A program made the position numbers and the translations under genes. The notes under the pieces were generated by a model. The model saw only the letters and a list, made by a program, of their open reading frames with translations, ran no database searches and was not told where the DNA came from. 64,000 nt of DNA from SIG435 sp045530725 (lineage in GTDB: Bacteria > Bacillota > Clostridia > UMGS1810): NCBI GenBank assembly GCA_045530725.1, contig JAZSCT010000009.1, positions 1 to 64,000 of the forward strand. Reading direction: 5' to 3'. Shown in pieces: positions 34,923 through 42,925 of this stretch (within the stretch, counting starts at the first letter, position 1; each line of letters opens with the position of its first letter).

Positions 34923-35941
34923 TATTTATTCCCTCCCAGAGTTTTCATTACTTTTACTATATTCATTGATATAGGGCACTTTGAAAGACATCTTCCGCAT
35001 CCTACACAACCGAATATACCATCGTTGTTTTCAGGGAAATATACAAGTTTGTGCATAAATCTCTGGCGGAATCTTTCCATCTGTGTATTTCTTGAGTTAC
35101 CGTGTGCCATCTTGGTAAAATCGGAATACATACAGGAATCCCAGCAACGGTATCTTATGACGCCCTTACCTGTATTGTAATCCTTTATATCATAGCATTG
35201 ACAGGTAGGACATACAAAGGTACAGGTGCCGCATCCGAGACATGCTGAGGATAATTCCTCCCATTCCTTTCTTTCGAAAAGTTCTTCTGTCTTTCCTGAG
35301 CCAAATGATTCCTTTGAAAGATTTGCCAAAGGAAGTTTCTTAAGTATCTCCTTTGTCTTTTCTCTCTGTTCATTCACAATATCATCAGATGTTTCTTCTG
35401 TAAATGACTCAATCATTTTCATAAAGGCATCACCCTTTTCGGTATTTGCCTTAAAGAAGATTTCTTCATCTGTCTTATATGCTGTCACATCTCCGCCGGC
35501 TTCGGTAGGATCAATGTCAAAGGCTGTACAGAAGCATGTTTCGTTTGGTCTCTGGCAACAAAGAGTAACAATAGTAGAATGTTCTCTTTTGGTAGCATAG
35601 TAACTGTCATATGGCTCTGTAAGAAATACTCTGTCAAGTATCTCAAAACTTCTCATATCACAGGCACGTACACCGAACACGACGAAATCTTCCGATTCTT
35701 TTCTTGTATCGATAATCTCTATTTCCTTCTTATTCACAGTAAATTCCATCAGGTCTTCTGTCTGTGGAAAGAAGAAATCCTTGGCACTTCTGTTGGTGTT
35801 TAAGGCATCACTCATAAGGATGCCCTCTTCCCATTTTTTGAAAGCGGCGCCTTCATTTGTATCAACGGGAAGATATAGTGTATTAGTTTCGGATATTTTG
35901 GAAAAAATATCATTAAGAGAGTTTAAAGAACATTTACGCAT
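34922..35941 (-). CDS. FlxB-like iron-sulfur protein (HydB/AsrA type)
   Basis: About 339 residues. The N-terminal 230 residues carry the region FGVRACDMRSFEILDRVFL and TLCCQRPNETCFCTAF typical of AsrA and sulfhydrogenase beta subunits; the C-terminal part has two ferredoxin motifs, CLGCGTCTFVCPTCQC and CVGCGRCLSKCP. It should link FlxA with the other Flx subunits. Start 35941 is chosen because AGGAG lies 9 bases upstream and it overlaps the flxC stop by 8 bp; the ATG at 35989 would lie deep inside flxC. Confidence 0.82.
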   Translation of the reverse strand: MRKCSLNSLNDIFSKISETNTLYLPVDTNEGAAFKKWEEGILMSDALNTNRSAKDFFFPQTEDLMEFTVNKKEIEIIDTRKESEDFVVFGVRACDMRSFEILDRVFLTEPYDSYYATKREHSTIVTLCCQRPNETCFCTAFDIDPTEAGGDVTAYKTDEEIFFKANTEKGDAFMKMIESFTEETSDDIVNEQREKTKEILKKLPLANLSKESFGSGKTEELFERKEWEELSSACLGCGTCTFVCPTCQCYDIKDYNTGKGVIRYRCWDSCMYSDFTKMAHGNSRNTQMERFRQRFMHKLVYFPENNDGIFGCVGCGRCLSKCPISMNIVKVMKTLGGNK

Positions 35942-36932
35942 TGTCTCCATCTCCTCTCTTAACTGCTTCACTTGGTTCAATATCATCAAAGGTAAAATCT
36001 ACAACAGGTGCTCTTGTGCCTTCTTCTTCCCCTGCCTGATAATCACCATAGAAGGAATTGATATCCTTGATAAACTTTCTGTTAAGAAGATGCAATGGAA
36101 TATCCTGAGGACATACTCTGGAACATTCTCCGCAGTCGGTACATCTTCCTGCAACGTGAAAGGCTCTTATAATATGAAACATCTTTTCTTCGAAACTGTC
36201 TGATATAGCCTTATTATTAAGTGATGATTCAGGATTGTCAAAGACACATTTTTCACAGGTACATGCAGGACACACGTCTCTGCAGGCATTACATCTTATG
36301 CAACGTGAAAGTTCATTCTGCCAGAAGAGAAATCTCTCATCCTCGCTCATTCCTTCAAGTTCTTCTACCTGATCAAATCTGTGAGAATCCAGTACTTCTC
36401 CTTCATCGCCCATAAGTTCATCATAATATACGTGTTTTTTGCTCTTACAGTTTGTGCATCTTTCAAGAAGTACATCATCAAATGAAAGTGTGAATTCTCC
36501 CTCATAGAGTGTATCCACTTTTACCTTATCACCATCAAATGTAATCTTTGATACTGCCTCATCGGAAAGTGCTTTTATTTTACAAATGTCCGCCATTCCT
36601 TCGCAGGGAATACCTACAACATATACCCTGTCTTTATTGAAACGGTTTTCTGTAAGAAGTTGATTGAAACTGTATGTGTCACATGGCTTTAAAAATACAA
36701 GGACTTTTTCTTCACTTTTAAGTGTTTCTTTCACAAGATATTTGGAAAAGTTTGCACCTGAGAAGCCGTTAAACACAAAGTCACTTTTTATTTCTTCCTC
36801 TGATTTAAATACATAAGGTGTCACATCGTAATCGAATTCACCTTTTTTCCAGCCAAGGACTCTGTTTACCTTGCCTGAGGACAAAAGTTCAATGCTTTTT
36901 TCAATAAGAGTATCTCTAGTTATCTTTTGCAT
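35934..36932 (-). CDS. FlxC-like iron-sulfur protein (FrhB/FdhB-related)
   Basis: A 332-residue protein. The N-terminal part resembles FrhB-type proteins (VLVFLKPCDTYSFNQLL, VGIPCEGMADICKI, ERCTNCKS). The C-terminal part has ferredoxin motifs CIRCNACRDVCPACTCEKC and CTDCGECSRVCPQDI. In FlxABCD complexes this subunit relays electrons. It overlaps both neighbours (13 bp with flxD, 8 bp with flxB), which fixes the order flxD-flxC-flxB-flxA as a coupled block. The tail is acidic and variable. Confidence 0.8.
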   Translation of the reverse strand: MQKITRDTLIEKSIELLSSGKVNRVLGWKKGEFDYDVTPYVFKSEEEIKSDFVFNGFSGANFSKYLVKETLKSEEKVLVFLKPCDTYSFNQLLTENRFNKDRVYVVGIPCEGMADICKIKALSDEAVSKITFDGDKVKVDTLYEGEFTLSFDDVLLERCTNCKSKKHVYYDELMGDEGEVLDSHRFDQVEELEGMSEDERFLFWQNELSRCIRCNACRDVCPACTCEKCVFDNPESSLNNKAISDSFEEKMFHIIRAFHVAGRCTDCGECSRVCPQDIPLHLLNRKFIKDINSFYGDYQAGEEEGTRAPVVDFTFDDIEPSEAVKRGDGDNA

Positions 36933-37357
36933 CTTAAGTCCTCCAATCTTTTGTTTTCGCCAAGTTTCATAACCTGTTCGGTAAACTCATTCATTGTCTG
37001 GGCAAACTTGGCTCCTTCTGCAGCAGATACCCATTCTACACGAGTACGCTCCTTCTCTATACCAAGGAAGTTGAGCATTGAGAACAGAAGTGACATTCTT
37101 CTTCTTGTATAATAATTTCCTGTGGTGTAATGACAGTCACCGGGATGGCAACCGCACAGAATCACACCGTCTGCTCCTCTCTGAAATGCACGAAGAATAA
37201 ACATAGGGTTTACTCTGCAGGAGCATGGAACTTTAATTATTTTAACATTTTCAGGATATGCCAAACGATTGTTACCTGCAAGGTCTGCACCCGCATAGGA
37301 ACACCAGTTGCAACAAAATGCAACAATCAATGGCTTGTATTCACCCTTTATTTGCAT
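36920..37357 (-). CDS. MvhD/FlxD-type [2Fe-2S] subunit
   Basis: A 145-residue MvhD-domain protein with the conserved cysteine set F-C-C-N-W-C-S-Y (about 14-21), PCSCRVNP and LCGCHPGDCHY. MvhD carries a [2Fe-2S] cluster and joins the electron donor module to HdrA in hydrogenase-Hdr, formate dehydrogenase-Hdr and Flx-Hdr complexes. The start overlaps the hdrA end by 10 bp. Its presence strongly suggests that the Flx block docks on HdrA. Confidence 0.93.
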   Translation of the reverse strand: MQIKGEYKPLIVAFCCNWCSYAGADLAGNNRLAYPENVKIIKVPCSCRVNPMFILRAFQRGADGVILCGCHPGDCHYTTGNYYTRRRMSLLFSMLNFLGIEKERTRVEWVSAAEGAKFAQTMNEFTEQVMKLGENKRLEDLRCKR

Positions 37358-39351
37358 ATTGCATCCACCTCCGCAATGATTTGTTTGTTCATGAAACCCT
37401 TAAGATCCATAGCGCCACTGGGACATGTCACAGTACAAGCACCGCAACCCTGACATACTGCTTCATTGACTAATGCCACTCTTCTTGTACGTGTTGTTCT
37501 GTCAGGCATACGGAATTCCTTTTCTTCATATGTGATAGCACCATAAGGACATACATTTGCACACATTGAGCATCCGTTACACATCATCTCATCTGAATGT
37601 GCAACACAAGGGTTTCCAAGAAGTTTGTCTTTTGCAAGAAGTCCGATTACTTTGGCTGCTGCTGCTCCTGCCTGAGAAACAGTCTCAGGAATATCCTTAG
37701 GTCCCTGACAGGTACCTGAGAGAAATACACCTGCTGTAGGGCTTTCCACAGGTTTGAGTTTCGGATGGGCTTCTGTGAAGAAGTCATTGGTATCCATACT
37801 TGCTGTAAGCATAGTTGCAAGTGGGCGTGCAGACTTATCCGGTTCTATAGCCGCAGCAAGAACCACAAGATCTGCATCTATCTTTATCTGTTTATTATCT
37901 ATAAGGTCAGATGCCTGAACAATAAGTTTGTCTCCTTCGGGCATCACCTTACCTACCATACCTTTGATATAATGAACGCCATATTCTTCGACTGCTCTTC
38001 TGTAGAATTCGTCGAAATTTTTGCCCGGTGTTCTTACATCAATATAGAATACATATACCTCTGTGTCAGGGTATTTATCTCTTGTAAGCATTGCATGCTT
38101 TGCAGTGTACATACAACAGATTTTTGAACAGTATTCCTTGCCCTTATGGGCACATGAATCACAGCGTGAACCTACACATTGTACAAATACAATCTTGTGA
38201 GGATGTTTTCCGTCAGAAGGACGGATAAGTTTGCCTGCACTTGGTCCTGCAGCATTGGTAAGACGTTCAAATTCCAGAGATGTGATAACATCCTTTGACT
38301 GACTGTATGCATATTCATCGAATTTGTCCATACTGATAGGATTGAATCCTGTAGCAGCAACAATTGCACCATACTTTTCTTCGATGATTTCATCTTTTTG
38401 TGTATAGTCAATTGCACCTGCAGCACATACCTTGGCACATACTCCGCATTTGCCGTTCTTGAGCATATTACATGCATTTGGATCTATTGTAGCCACCTTT
38501 GGAACTGCCTGTGCAAAAGGAATGTATATTGCACGGCGATTGTCCATACCGAGGTTAAATTCATTTGGTACATTTTTCATAGGACATTTCTCTGTACAAA
38601 GTCCGCAACCGGTACAGATATCCTCTTTTACATATCTTGCCTTTTTCTTTATCTTAACATCAAAGTTGCCAACAAAGCCCTTTACCGCTGTTACTTCGCT
38701 GTATGAGAAAATTCTGATATTCTCGTGTTGAGCCACCTCCACCATCTTGGGTGTAAGGATACAAGCCGCACAGTCAAGTGTCGGAAAAGTCTTGTCAAGT
38801 TGAGCCATCTTACCGCCAATGGTAGGTTTACTTTCTACGATATCCACCTTAAAGCCTGCATCTGCAATATCAAGAGCAGTCTGAATACCCGCAATACCTC
38901 CACCGATAACAAGTGCTCTTTTTGTAACAGGACTTTCTCCTGGAGTAAGGGATGAATTAAGGTTTACTTTTGCAATAGCAGCCTTACCCAGGATGATTGC
39001 CTTTTCAGTACCTTCCTTCATATCCTTGTGTATCCACGAACATTGTTCACGGATGTTGGCAATTTCTATCATATAAGGATTTATGCCGGCAGCCTGAGCC
39101 GTCTTTCTAAATGTTGCTTCGTGCATTCTCGGTGAACATGAGCAAACTACAAATCCCGTAAGTTTATGCTCTTTGCAGGCATCAATAATCATATCCTGAC
39201 CTGCCTGAGAACACATATACTGATAATTGGTGGAAAAGACAACTCCCGGCTCATTTTTTAATGCCTCGGAAACTTTTTCCACATCAACAGTGCCTGCGAT
39301 ATTTGTACCGCACCAGCACACAAATACACCGATTCTCTGCATTTTGTCCAT
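37348..39351 (-). CDS. hdrA: HdrA-type flavoprotein, electron-bifurcating subunit
   Basis: A 667-residue HdrA. Seen: N-terminal insertion CSCSPRMHEATFRKTAQAAG, FAD motif VIGGGIAGIQTALDIADAG (about 147), the Fe-S associated stretch GGKMAQLDKTFPTLDCAACILTP, ferredoxin motifs CTGCGLCTEKCP and CGVCAKVCAAGAI in the middle, and two C-terminal ones, CNGCSMCANVCPYGAI and CQGCGACTVTCPSG. HdrA holds the bifurcating FAD in methanogen and bacterial complexes. It lies between mvhD and hdrC, the expected order. Confidence 0.95.
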   Translation of the reverse strand: MDKMQRIGVFVCWCGTNIAGTVDVEKVSEALKNEPGVVFSTNYQYMCSQAGQDMIIDACKEHKLTGFVVCSCSPRMHEATFRKTAQAAGINPYMIEIANIREQCSWIHKDMKEGTEKAIILGKAAIAKVNLNSSLTPGESPVTKRALVIGGGIAGIQTALDIADAGFKVDIVESKPTIGGKMAQLDKTFPTLDCAACILTPKMVEVAQHENIRIFSYSEVTAVKGFVGNFDVKIKKKARYVKEDICTGCGLCTEKCPMKNVPNEFNLGMDNRRAIYIPFAQAVPKVATIDPNACNMLKNGKCGVCAKVCAAGAIDYTQKDEIIEEKYGAIVAATGFNPISMDKFDEYAYSQSKDVITSLEFERLTNAAGPSAGKLIRPSDGKHPHKIVFVQCVGSRCDSCAHKGKEYCSKICCMYTAKHAMLTRDKYPDTEVYVFYIDVRTPGKNFDEFYRRAVEEYGVHYIKGMVGKVMPEGDKLIVQASDLIDNKQIKIDADLVVLAAAIEPDKSARPLATMLTASMDTNDFFTEAHPKLKPVESPTAGVFLSGTCQGPKDIPETVSQAGAAAAKVIGLLAKDKLLGNPCVAHSDEMMCNGCSMCANVCPYGAITYEEKEFRMPDRTTRTRRVALVNEAVCQGCGACTVTCPSGAMDLKGFMNKQIIAEVDAICK

Positions 39352-39357
39352 TCCTCC

Positions 39358-39750
39358 TTACTTAGAATATTTTCTGTATGCACTTACCAATAACTGTTGT
39401 GGAACAGTATCATCAGCAATCTGTGATACTTTTTCAGCATTAAGGCGGTTTCCCCCCTGCTTTCTCACAGCCATAAGTCTCACTGCTTCAATAAGTCTGG
39501 CAGGTTCTACCCCTCTGGGACATCTGTCAACACAGGCAAAGCATGAAAGACATTGATAAAGTGACTCTGAATCAAGAAGTGGCTGAATGTTTCCTTTCTC
39601 TACCATACTTACAAACTGATGGGGATGATACTCCATAGAATCGTAAGCAGGACAGGTAGCAGAACATTTGCCGCATTTCATACATTTCTTCGGATTTACT
39701 CCACTCATACGGAGAAGTTGATTTTTCATTTCAGATGTTTTCTTATTCAT
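39358..39750 (-). CDS. hdrC: HdrC-type iron-sulfur subunit
   Basis: A 130-residue protein with two [4Fe-4S] motifs (CMKCGKCSATCPAY near 21 and CLSCFACVDRCPRG near 68), the HdrC pattern. It relays electrons between HdrA and HdrB. Its start overlaps the hdrB end by 8 bp, and hdrA follows 6 bp after its stop. Confidence 0.93.
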   Translation of the reverse strand: MNKKTSEMKNQLLRMSGVNPKKCMKCGKCSATCPAYDSMEYHPHQFVSMVEKGNIQPLLDSESLYQCLSCFACVDRCPRGVEPARLIEAVRLMAVRKQGGNRLNAEKVSQIADDTVPQQLLVSAYRKYSK

Positions 39751-40531
39751 TGTCCTCCTCCTTTATCCCAAATGCCTCTGCCATTAGTTCTGTAAGATAT
39801 ACTACAGGTATATCGGTACCATTTCTTTCAAGATTGTACTTACAAAGGGGGCACGCTGTAACAATCATATCTGCACCGAAGGATATGGCACTTTTTGTGA
39901 CAGCGTTGCTTTTTTCTTCTGCGAGTTTTTCGTTTTCCATTGTCACATAGCCGCCGCAACATTCATTGCGCATGGGATAAACAACAGGTGTAGCACCCAG
40001 AGACTTAATAAGGTCTTCCATAATGGTTGGATTTTCAGGATCATCCATAGCCATAACACTATTTGGTCGCAGTAGCATACATCCGTAATATGAGGCTATT
40101 TTCTTTCCCGAAAGAGGGTTTTTTACACATTCTCTTACCTTGTCAAATCCTACTTTATCCCTGAGAAGTTCAAGATAATGAAGGGCTTTTGTTTCTCCGT
40201 TATAATCATCTTCGTTTATATAGTTATTCACTCTTGTTCTGAATGTTTCGTCGGTTTTTATGGCATTGTTTGTCTGCTTTATCACATTGTGACAGGCAGA
40301 GCATACCGTTACAAGGGTATTGTCATATTCCCTTGCTGCTTTCAATGCTCTTACACTTGAAAGTTTGGTAGCGATTTCGTCAGATGCACTTGTAAACACT
40401 CCACCGCAACATTGCCAGTCTTTGATTTCTTCCAACTCAACGCCCAGAACTTTTGCACATTCTCTCGCATAAAAGTCCAGAGTACTTGCTTTGTTTTTCA
40501 AAGTACATCCCGGAAAATATGCTACTTTCAT
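39743..40531 (-). CDS. hdrB: HdrB-type CCG-domain subunit
   Basis: A 262-residue protein with two CCG domains: the cysteine sets FPGCTL, WQCCGG with CSACHN (first) and YYGCML, NECCGG with CPLCKY (second). In methanogens these hold two non-cubane [4Fe-4S] clusters that reduce the CoM-S-S-CoB heterodisulfide. CoM and CoB are not expected in a clostridium, and no DsrC-like partner is seen, so here HdrB may hand electrons to the fumarate reductase Fe-S subunit or act on another thiol. That role is inference. Confidence 0.93.
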   Translation of the reverse strand: MKVAYFPGCTLKNKASTLDFYARECAKVLGVELEEIKDWQCCGGVFTSASDEIATKLSSVRALKAAREYDNTLVTVCSACHNVIKQTNNAIKTDETFRTRVNNYINEDDYNGETKALHYLELLRDKVGFDKVRECVKNPLSGKKIASYYGCMLLRPNSVMAMDDPENPTIMEDLIKSLGATPVVYPMRNECCGGYVTMENEKLAEEKSNAVTKSAISFGADMIVTACPLCKYNLERNGTDIPVVYLTELMAEAFGIKEEDNE

Positions 40532-40549
40532 AAGATATACCTCCTCTTT

Positions 40550-41926
40550 TTATACCATCTGTTCAGGATGGAATACTTCGTCAAATTTTTCTTCTGTCAA
40601 AAATCCAAGTTCTACACAAGCCTCCTTGAGGGAGATATTGTCCTTAAAGGCTTTCTTTGCTGTTTTTGCCGCATTTTCGTATCCAATATACGGATTAAGG
40701 GCAGTAACAAGCATAAGGGAATTGTGTAGATTGTGATGCATCTTTTCTTTGTTTGCAACTATACCTACTGCACAGTTTTTGTTGAATGATACGATGGCTT
40801 CTGAAAGAAGTCGTGCAGACTGTAAGAAATTGTAGATACATACAGGCATAAATACGTTAAGTTCGAAGTTGCCCTGTGATGCCGCAAGTCCTACTGCAAC
40901 GTCATTTCCCATTACCTGAACTGCAACCATAGTAACCGCTTCACATTGTGTAGGGTTTACCTTTCCGGGCATAATAGATGAGCCAGGTTCGTTTTCGGGG
41001 ATATATATTTCGCCAAGCCCGTCTCTCGGACCTGATGCAAGCCATCTGATATCGTTTGCAATTTTTAGCATATCACAAGCAAGAGCCTTAATAGAACCGT
41101 GAGCAAACACAAGTTCATCCTTAGATGTAAGTGCGTGGAATTTATTGATAGCAGTAACAAAAGGTTTGCCTGTAAGGTCTTTTACCTTATCTGCAACTGT
41201 TTCACCAAATCCCTTTGGTGCATTAAGACCTGTACCTACTGCTGTACCACCGAGCGCAAGTTCATAAAGAGGCTTAACGGAAAGTCCAAGAAGTTCCACA
41301 TCTCTTTCAAGGCTTGATCTCCAGCCACTTATTTCCTGACTGAATGTAATAGGTGTAGCATCCTGAAGATGTGTTCTTCCGCTTTTTACTATACCTTCGT
41401 TTTCCATTTCCAGTCTTTTAAATGTTTCTATAAGTTCCTTTGCAGCAGGAATAAGTTTGTCCTCTATCATAAGAACTGCCGCAATATGCATTGCTGTTGG
41501 GAATGTGTCATTTGATGACTGGCTCATATTTACATCGTCGTTTGGATGAAGTATCTTTTCACCGGCAATCTGATTGCCTCTGTTTGCAATTACTTCATTG
41601 GCATTCATATTTGACTGTGTGCCTGAACCTGTCTGCCATACAACAAGGGGGAAGTTGTCAAGAAGTGTAAGATCTATTACTTCATCACATGCCTTTGATA
41701 TAGCATCAAGTTTCTTTTCTGTCATCTTTTCAGGGCGAAGAACAGCATTTGCCTGTGCAGCTGCTTTTTTAAGGATACCAAAAGCGTGTACGATTTCTTT
41801 AGGCATTGTTTCGATGTTGACACCGATTTCGAAATTTTCGTGGCTTCTCTGAGTCTGTGCTGCCCAGAGTTTGTCTGCAGGAACTTTTACTTCTCCCATC
41901 GAATCATGTTCGATACGATATTCCAT
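40550..41926 (-). CDS. fumC: Fumarate hydratase, class II
   Basis: About 458 residues of the fumarase/aspartase superfamily. The N-terminus EYRIEHDSMGEVKVPADKLW, the segment SGRTHLQDATPITFSQE (active-site His) and the signature GSSIMPGKVNP are FumC-like; GTGLNAPKGF also fits. It interconverts malate and fumarate. Located between the malate dehydrogenase-like gene (19 bp) and hdrB (18 bp), it supplies fumarate to the reductase encoded downstream. Start 41926 has AGGA 9 bases upstream; ATG 41935 is adjacent to the AGGA and unlikely. Confidence 0.95.
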   Translation of the reverse strand: MEYRIEHDSMGEVKVPADKLWAAQTQRSHENFEIGVNIETMPKEIVHAFGILKKAAAQANAVLRPEKMTEKKLDAISKACDEVIDLTLLDNFPLVVWQTGSGTQSNMNANEVIANRGNQIAGEKILHPNDDVNMSQSSNDTFPTAMHIAAVLMIEDKLIPAAKELIETFKRLEMENEGIVKSGRTHLQDATPITFSQEISGWRSSLERDVELLGLSVKPLYELALGGTAVGTGLNAPKGFGETVADKVKDLTGKPFVTAINKFHALTSKDELVFAHGSIKALACDMLKIANDIRWLASGPRDGLGEIYIPENEPGSSIMPGKVNPTQCEAVTMVAVQVMGNDVAVGLAASQGNFELNVFMPVCIYNFLQSARLLSEAIVSFNKNCAVGIVANKEKMHHNLHNSLMLVTALNPYIGYENAAKTAKKAFKDNISLKEACVELGFLTEEKFDEVFHPEQMV

Positions 41927-41945
41927 TTTACACATTCCTTTCTCT

Positions 41946-42887
41946 TTATATATTAAGTCCGTTCATTAATTCCTTTAATATTCTTGCACTATTATGCAAT
42001 GCCGCAACCTCTTCTTCATTGAGAGGGAGCATAACCTTGGCATGAGCACCCTTGGCACCAACAACATTAAGGAGACTCAGGCACACATCTTCGATGCCGT
42101 ATTCACCATTCAACATTGTAGATACTGTAAGGGTTGTATCAATGCCGCTCAAGAGGCATTTGCATATATGGCAAACTGAAATGGATACAGCATAGAATGT
42201 AGCACCCTTACGCTGAATAATTCTTGATCCGGATTTACGCATATATTCTTCTACTTCATCCATTACAAATTCAGGATATGTTTCGATGGTCTGAATAGCA
42301 TCCTTGAAATTTTCTATCGGAACATTTGATATATTTGCAAATGACCAGGGAACAAAAGAACTGTCACCATGTTCACCAAGCACATAAGCATGCACATTTT
42401 TCTGATTAATTGAATAATACTCTGAAATTCTGGAACGAAGTCTGGCTGTATCAAGCACTGTACCAGAGCCGATGACTCTTTCCTGCGGGAGTCCTGTATG
42501 CTTCAAAAATACATAAGTGAGCACATCAACAGGGTTGCTTACAATAACATAAGTCGCATTGGGAGCAACAGGAACAATCTTGTCTGCGATACTTTTTATA
42601 ATATCAACATTTGCCTGAGCAAGGTCCAGTCTTGACTGACCGGGTTTTCTTGCCATACCTGAAGTAATGACAACAATATCAGAGTCCTTAGCATCATCAT
42701 AAGAACCTGCATACACAGATGCAGGAGCACAGAAAGAAACTCCCTGTCTTATATCAAGTGCTTCACCCAGTGACTTTTCTTCATTAACATCAATCATGAC
42801 AATTTCTGAAGCAATCCCCATAATTGTAAGTGTATAGGCAATTGTAGAACCTACATTACCGGATCCAATTACTGTAATTTTATTCAT
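41946..42887 (-). CDS. LDH-fold 2-hydroxyacid dehydrogenase, predicted malate dehydrogenase
   Basis: A 313-residue NAD-dependent enzyme of the LDH/MDH family. NAD motif GSGNVGS (8-14) with Asp33, Asp146, Arg149 and catalytic His173 in GEHGD. The substrate-specificity position that is Gln in lactate dehydrogenases (QKPGETR) is Arg80 here (ARKPGQSR), as in malate dehydrogenases; Arg86 is the mobile-loop arginine. Other parts (DSSFVPWS, GATFYAVS) look LDH-like. The well-known Gln102 to Arg change converts Bacillus LDH into an MDH. With fumarase directly downstream, malate dehydrogenase is the better call; annotation pipelines may say ldh. Confidence 0.85.
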   Translation of the reverse strand: MNKITVIGSGNVGSTIAYTLTIMGIASEIVMIDVNEEKSLGEALDIRQGVSFCAPASVYAGSYDDAKDSDIVVITSGMARKPGQSRLDLAQANVDIIKSIADKIVPVAPNATYVIVSNPVDVLTYVFLKHTGLPQERVIGSGTVLDTARLRSRISEYYSINQKNVHAYVLGEHGDSSFVPWSFANISNVPIENFKDAIQTIETYPEFVMDEVEEYMRKSGSRIIQRKGATFYAVSISVCHICKCLLSGIDTTLTVSTMLNGEYGIEDVCLSLLNVVGAKGAHAKVMLPLNEEEVAALHNSARILKELMNGLNI

Positions 42888-42925
42888 TAATACTTCTCCT
42901 CATTATAGTCTAATACTAATTATAC

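Noticed and set aside
39743..40531. HdrB as a true heterodisulfide reductase acting on CoM-S-S-CoB
   Set aside because: The genes around are bacterial and clostridial; no CoM or CoB synthesis genes are seen, and the operon context points to fumarate.
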